NCBI GenBank assembly: GCA_040437565.1
Contig: JBDOQK010000026.1
Location: 248,001-312,000 of the forward strand
Length of the DNA: 64,000 nucleotides
DNA from: Albugo candida
Taxonomy: Eukaryota > Oomycota > Peronosporomycetes > Albuginales
Reading direction: 5' to 3'
A program made the translations under genes and the position numbers. The notes under the pieces are model-generated. The model worked only from the letters and a program-made list of their open reading frames with translations, had not been told where the DNA came from and searched no databases. Shown in pieces: positions 59,082-64,000 of this stretch; the stretch's first letter is position 1; every line of letters begins with the position of its first letter.

Positions 59082-60697
59082 GTGCATCATTATGGAATTA
59101 TTCAATCGTAGATGGCTATATGAGAAAGTATCGGTAAAACATATGGAAGCCGTTGTAAGAGTATCGGATGCTGCCTGGACGTGAATGCTTTGACAGATCG
59201 TTGGTTTTAATGGTATTATGTAGATTTGAGCCTTTGGTGGCGGTGTCAATTGACCGGCCTCATAGACGCGACTTTGTCGCTACTGAGCACGAGATGAAGG
59301 ATGCAGGTGACTGTAAAATGCGTGACGTTTTGATATGGATGAGACAGCTTTCTTGTATAACGCTACATCGGTGAAGATTATGACGGAAAAGTATCGGTAG
59401 GAGAGGCTGATCGCTGCTATTTGCTGCATTACCGACATCGAAAAAGCTGGTAGCTGTTTTATGAGACAGTAGACGATTTTTAAGGACGCTTTGCTTTACA
59501 ACTCGGTTTGTAAGGTGGGAACCAACGACTGACCAGATGATTTCAGGTCTATTTAGCTCTGATGCTCGGGGCTGAAGGAGTCGTATTCGGCAACCGCTTT
59601 ATACTACTACTATTTTCGCGCAAGTCTATTTTCGCGTAGGTTTTTGGTGTAGCACAATCAATCATTTTTGAATATCGAAAGTTATTTGCAAATTCTGAAA
59701 GAGATCCGCGGGGAGCAGTTTCGTTGTTTGAGAATATTGAAAGAATCACTGACGATACAGCTATGCACAGCTGCCCACCTCGCCAAAATAGCACAATTGA
59801 CGCGAGGAATATTTGCTTGTTGGGATTTTATAATGTAATAAGTCTTGCTACAATAGGTTCCCCAGAATCCAATGCAATCCTGTCTCGAAGACGGCTATGC
59901 TAGCTACAATAGACAACGGGCGCGTGAAATGCGCAATCCTCGCAGTAGATATTATATTACTGATCTCATATCAGATACAGACTATTGATATGACGCCATC
60001 TAAAGTAAAGCGCTCTATACACTTTTGATTGAATTTTTATATGAAACACATATCAGAAAGGTAAATCATACTGAATATAACATGTGGTGGGGATAGCTGA
60101 GAATTCTCAGACAGAAAGTTTCAGGATATCTGATTTGAACTCTCTAAACGTATCGTAAATAAAGAAGGCAATATAAGAATCTCTCAGTGTGCTGCTCGAC
60201 ATCAACTTCAAATCTACTTCTTGAACCGTACAACGCGCCTCGGAATCGATAATTAAATCAAATAAATTCTCGTCGTGAATTTATTTTTGCAGTACTAAAC
60301 TTACTCGCTAGCAGCGCATACATTCTCGAATCAGCACGAGCGGATAATCAGGATGTCTAGTTGCAGTCGACATGCGCACTCGACAGCCGTCAAGACGATC
60401 TACCATCTGATGTTGTGTAAGATTAGATTTAGCGAGCATTCACGAAAGACGAAAGTCAGCTATAGAGATGCTGACTGACCATAATCAGAATGCTTCGAAG
60501 AGCGTGTAAGAAAATGATTGAGTCACATTGTCACATCAAATGGCATGTATAGACAGCTACTTACGTGCGGTCTTGCGTGTCAGGAGGGTAAAGATTGCGT
60601 TAGAGGAAAATTCACTTGTACAGATTTATGCACATATTGACGTTTTTACCCTTCGATGACGATGAGATTTGTCATTTTCTGAATTGCTGAGTGTGCA
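59082..60697. other. intergenic, no recognisable gene
   Basis: 1.6 kb with short frames only (up to 81 codons, minus strand near 59794). AT-rich. Nothing could be named. Confidence 0.45.
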
Positions 60698-61858
60698 ATG
60701 TACGTGATGCTTTTGATCCTCTTAGCGCTTTGCGCGTTTGATATTACTTGCGAAATGGCAATACCCCCTTCCGTAAGCTCCAACCTGGAAAAGTGGCAAT
60801 ACGATATGTTAGATAAGCTCAATAAGGTTCGTTCGGCTGCAGGTATGCCGGAAGTGGGAATAAATGAGTGCGTAAAATTCAAAGCTTTCTTTGATAGTGA
60901 AATTGAGACTAACTTTCTTGCTAGTAAATTGGGAACCGCAGCTGAGCTCCATGCGGCTTACATGGCGAGATTTAGTGTAATGAGCCATGTTGGCGCTAGC
61001 GGATCGACTCCAAAAGACCGCATACAAGCCGCGGGCTTTAAGGATCTAAAATATGGGGAGAATATCGCATACGGACAAACATCGGTGGATAGGGTCATAG
61101 ACGAGTGGGTAAAATCGCCAGAGCATTATAAAAACATGATCGGCCCTTTTACTTGCGTTGGATTTGCTCAGAAGATAAGTAAGGATGGTACATTGTATTG
61201 GTGCCAGGATTTTGGAACTAGTGAAGTTGACACATGCCCAAGTCCAAGCTCTCCGGGGATACCACCACTGCCTACACCACCACTGCCTACACCATCGCCG
61301 CCTACACCATCACCGCCTGCACCATCGCCGCCTGCACCCTCTCCGAAAACCCCACCAAGCTTTCAGGTATTACCATCGACGCCTACAGTATCTCTGTCTC
61401 CGCCTCCGCCTCCGACGATAATACCAGGAGTAAATCCAACACCTTCAATACCGCCACAATTATCCTCATCTCCAGGTACGGTATCTGCAAGACAACCGCC
61501 TGGTCAAAACATACAAGATTTCTCACTGCAATTTTTTGATGCTGAAAAGTTATTGCAAGCCCAGGAACCAATTAAAAATTTTCAAAACTTTGACGCTTCA
61601 AAGTTTGTCGATGATCTCAAGTCCGTCGTCGGAATGGTAGAACCGCCAAAATTTCAGCAATATCAACCACCCACTCTTTTGCCTCAACAGCCATACCAGC
61701 CTTCGTCTCAACCGCCATCTGAACAACCACCAACTCTTTTGCCTGAACAACCATACCAGCCTTCGTCTCAATCGCCATCTGAACAATCACCGACCAATGT
61801 AGAAGCACCAAATCTTAATCGTCAGGATGAATTTGATTCGAGTCACACTCACTGCTAG
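60698..61858 (+). CDS. secreted CAP/SCP (PR-1-like) protein with proline-rich tail
   Basis: Member of the CAP superfamily (cysteine-rich secretory, antigen 5, PR-1). Signal-peptide-like start (MYVMLLILLALCAF). CAP domain at about residues 30-180: WQYDMLDKLNKVR, MSHVGASGSTPKDRI, YGENIAYG, EHYKNMIGPFTCVGFA and YWCQDFGTS. An intron of 57 nt (60868-60924, GTGCGT...TGCTAG) is in frame without a stop. Removing it restores GINDKLGTAAELHAAYM and gives 367 residues; reading through gives 386. The tail is a Pro/Ser/Thr spacer ((L/S/T)P-rich) followed by two 20-residue units (PTLLPQQPYQPSSQPPSEQP and a variant). It may bind sterols or host surfaces as other CAP proteins do; this is inference. It is tandem with the next gene. 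Confidence 0.88.
   Translation: MYVMLLILLALCAFDITCEMAIPPSVSSNLEKWQYDMLDKLNKVRSAAGMPEVGINECVKFKAFFDSEIETNFLASKLGTAAELHAAYMARFSVMSHVGASGSTPKDRIQAAGFKDLKYGENIAYGQTSVDRVIDEWVKSPEHYKNMIGPFTCVGFAQKISKDGTLYWCQDFGTSEVDTCPSPSSPGIPPLPTPPLPTPSPPTPSPPAPSPPAPSPKTPPSFQVLPSTPTVSLSPPPPPTIIPGVNPTPSIPPQLSSSPGTVSARQPPGQNIQDFSLQFFDAEKLLQAQEPIKNFQNFDASKFVDDLKSVVGMVEPPKFQQYQPPTLLPQQPYQPSSQPPSEQPPTLLPEQPYQPSSQSPSEQSPTNVEAPNLNRQDEFDSSHTHC
61670..61797 (+). repeat. 60-bp tandem repeat in the CAP gene, two units
   Basis: Units at about 61671-61730 and 61731-61790 each encode PTLLPxQPYQPSSQxPSEQ. They differ by a few bases, indicating a recent duplication within the coding region. Confidence 0.8.
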
Positions 61859-62409
61859 CTCCTGAGTCTATTTCATAAGTAAATAGTAGTGTAATTGGTA
61901 ATTCGTCCTGTAATCTACAAACTTTTTAATTCACGCGATACATTTTTTTTGCTCATAAAGCACGATAGAAAATCAAGTAGAGAAGAGTACGAATCCGACA
62001 TACTCAGCTCCATCCATAAACTTTCCCATAATCTCTTAATTACATCACGTGCCTTCCTTGAAACATGTCGTCTTCGAAACAGCTTGCGTATCTAAATCTG
62101 GTGAGAAAGCTCACTTTAATCGTTTTTACATCGCCTTGTTTGGCACAGCCCACATACATTTATCCCATGGCTCCTTTCGGTTGAGCACGTGCCATTGATA
62201 CGGAGACTGATCTCGAAACTGAGAAAATATAGGGAGCCAGCAATTCTGATCAATTGAGAACTGAGCTCCTTTTTTGTAACATTTAATCTGGGCGGATGTA
62301 TGGGCTTTATCTCAATGGTGCCACGCCATCATGTTGTAATCATATGCTGGCAGAAGAATGTGCACTTGACAGAAAATGAGATATTGTCATTGCAGATTTT
62401 ATCTCATCA
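61859..62409. other. intergenic between the two CAP genes
   Basis: About 550 bp with no open frame of note; it should hold the terminator of the first gene and the promoter of the second. Confidence 0.5.
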
Positions 62410-64000
62410 ATGAACCAGCATTTCTTTCTACACGTGCTCGCTGCTATCGGCCTAAACGCGATATTCAGCGGAACACTTGCAAATGCATTAGATGTCGACA
62501 CAAACACTTGGCAATATGAAATGCTCAAAGCCGTCAATGACCTACGCGCAGAATACAAGAAACCTGCCGTTGGAATTAGTATGTATGTGCGAGTTTGTCT
62601 CTAATCTGTCGAGGTTGATACTAATCACACGATGTAGCAAGTTACAATGTACTGCTCAAATTCATGCCGAATGGATGGCGAAAACTAAGACCGTCGAACA
62701 CTATGGCCCTGAAAAAAACACAAGTCCTATGGATCGAGCAAAGCGGCAAAATTTTACAAATGGTGTGAGTGAAAACATCGGCTCGGGTATTTTAAGCGCG
62801 ACAGAAATGGTTTCACTGTTTAAGACTTCCTCGGGTCATTTTGAGAACATAATTGCCGACTTTAAATGCGCGGGATTTGGACGAGGATTCGACGATACGG
62901 ATGCACCTTACTGGTGTCAGAACTTTGGAACTAGTGATACTGAAGACTGCAAACCACCTGAAAAAATTGAAGCGATCCGGGCGCCTCCGGCCACACCTCC
63001 AACTTCTGCGCGAAAAAGTGAAGAAGATAAAAGTCAATGTATTATTACTCAAACACCTGGTACATCAAGCACACCAGTTCCCATTCCGACGCCCGGTAAC
63101 ATCGAAGAAAATCATCCCGTGAAGGAGAAAAGTTCCGACAAAAAAGGGCCTATTGAACAGAAACAGCAACCAAACGTAGAGGGGCCTGCTTCGGGATCAA
63201 AAGCGTTGAAAGAAGAACCGGAAAATCCAGCTAACAGCAGGGGAGATTTGAATGCAAATAATGATAATACAAGTACTTGGCAATACGAAATGCTGAAAGC
63301 TGTTAACGAACATCGTCACAGCCACAATATTAAACCGTTCGGAATGAGTCTGTACGTATTTGTATTCTGTGTATTGATTCAGAATCCTCATTCTGCTCAT
63401 TATAGAAAATTGCAGTGTGCAGCTCAGCTATTTGCAGAGTATATGGCATCCATCGACCAAATGGGTCATTTTGGACCTAATGGTATCGGACCAGGCGATC
63501 GAGTAACCGCACAAGGTTTCATTGTTGGCGCAGTCGCTGAAAACGCCGGAGCGGACTTGAAAAGCGCATCAGAAATGGTTTGGGGATGGTCGCTATCAAA
63601 AGGTCACAATGAGAATATGCTGCGGGATAACTTAAATTGTGCTGGATTCGGTCGAGCATTCGGCAAGGATATGAAACCATACTGGTGTCAAGTTTTCGGC
63701 GCAAGCGATGGAGAGAATTGTCCGCCACCAGAAACGATCAGTGCTATTTCATCACCACCAGGAACGCCACCGGGACTGGCACCAGGTGAAGAATTGATTT
63801 CTGCTCCAATAGAGAATACCGAACAATGTGTGCGACCACCATCGTCAGGCGGGCAGCAATCCAAAGAAAAAGGGCCACCTCTTCCTCCACCGTCGCAACT
63901 TGAGACTGAACAAACGAATCCGTCCAAAGAGAAGGAAAGTCCGTCCAAATTAGGAGGTGTAACATTTAAAAACTTTGGAACAGAGGAATTGACAGAAGGA
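62410..64000 (+). CDS. secreted protein with two tandem CAP/SCP domains, incomplete at window end
   Basis: Exons 62410-62582, 62638-63351 and 63406 to beyond 64000. A signal-peptide-like start (FFLHVLAAIGLNAIFSGTLA) precedes CAP domain 1 (WQYEMLKAVNDLR, KLQCTAQIHAEWMA, VEHYGPEKN, ENIGSG, CAGFGRGF, YWCQNFGTS). A Pro/Lys/Glu-rich linker (about 100 residues) leads into CAP domain 2 (WQYEMLKAVNEHR, KLQCAAQLFAEYMA, MGHFGPNGIGPGDRV, CAGFGRAF, YWCQVFGAS) and another Pro-rich tail. Both introns (55 and 54 nt) interrupt the same point, just after the first helix. The same site is interrupted in the upstream CAP gene. The two domains are clearly duplicates of each other. The end of the protein is outside the window. 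Confidence 0.9.

Noticed and set aside
1-64000. CRISPR array, bacterial operon or prophage
   Set aside because: Introns, eukaryotic gene families and retrotransposons throughout; no spaced short palindromic repeats were seen.

Overview
The window looks like nuclear DNA of an oomycete, most likely a white-rust relative (Albugo-like). This is an inference from gene content, not a database match. The genes are split by very short introns (mostly 45-60 nt, GT-AG with a CTAAT/CTGAC-like branch site). There is a delta-tubulin, a flagellate gene absent from fungi and land plants. There are also secreted CAP/SCP proteins and class 3 lipases, and a large share of decayed Copia, Ty3/Gypsy, Mutator-like and tRNA-SINE sequence. 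Fifteen runs of exactly 100 N mark scaffold joins. At most of them the last bases before the gap reappear directly after it, so they are overlapping contig ends that were not merged.

Layout. 0.1-3.8 kb: delta-tubulin (+) and a CDK8-type kinase (-), tail to tail. 6.8-10.2 kb: a SENP6/7 (Ulp2)-type SUMO protease in eleven exons. 11.9-25.6 kb: a transposon graveyard with a frameshifted Copia pol, a decayed DDE transposase, a Gypsy LTR/gag start, a tRNA-derived SINE, a decayed MULE transposase and a decayed Gypsy RNase H/integrase. 25.6-33.4 kb: a secreted class 3 lipase, a 1,594-residue PH-VPS9-ankyrin-RasGEF protein and a small conserved acidic protein. 33.4-43.6 kb: a second repeat zone with a Gypsy integrase plus chromodomain, a second SINE with a target-site duplication, and two Mutator-like elements with 9-bp target-site duplications. 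43.7-44.6 kb: a paralogous lipase. 48.6-59.1 kb: eIF2B-beta (-) and, divergently, a giant RNA-silencing enzyme (+). 60.7-64.0 kb: two neighbouring CAP/SCP secreted-protein genes; the second carries two CAP domains and runs off the window.

Most notable finding. The gene at 50.9-59.1 kb encodes about 2,710 residues. In order it has a paired-cysteine N-terminal module, a Dicer/RIG-I-type DExH helicase, a cellular RNA-dependent RNA polymerase (DLDGD motif) and a non-canonical poly(A)/poly(U) nucleotidyltransferase (GSS...DLD...D). In fission yeast these three activities are separate subunits of the RNA-directed RNA polymerase complex (Hrr1, Rdp1, Cid12); here they appear to be one polypeptide. 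The 27.8-32.9 kb gene is the second standout: it joins a Rab5-type exchange domain (VPS9) and a Ras-type exchange domain (RasGEF) in one protein. Splice models for most multi-exon genes were built by hand from splice motifs and protein-family resemblance. They close in frame, but no transcript evidence was available.
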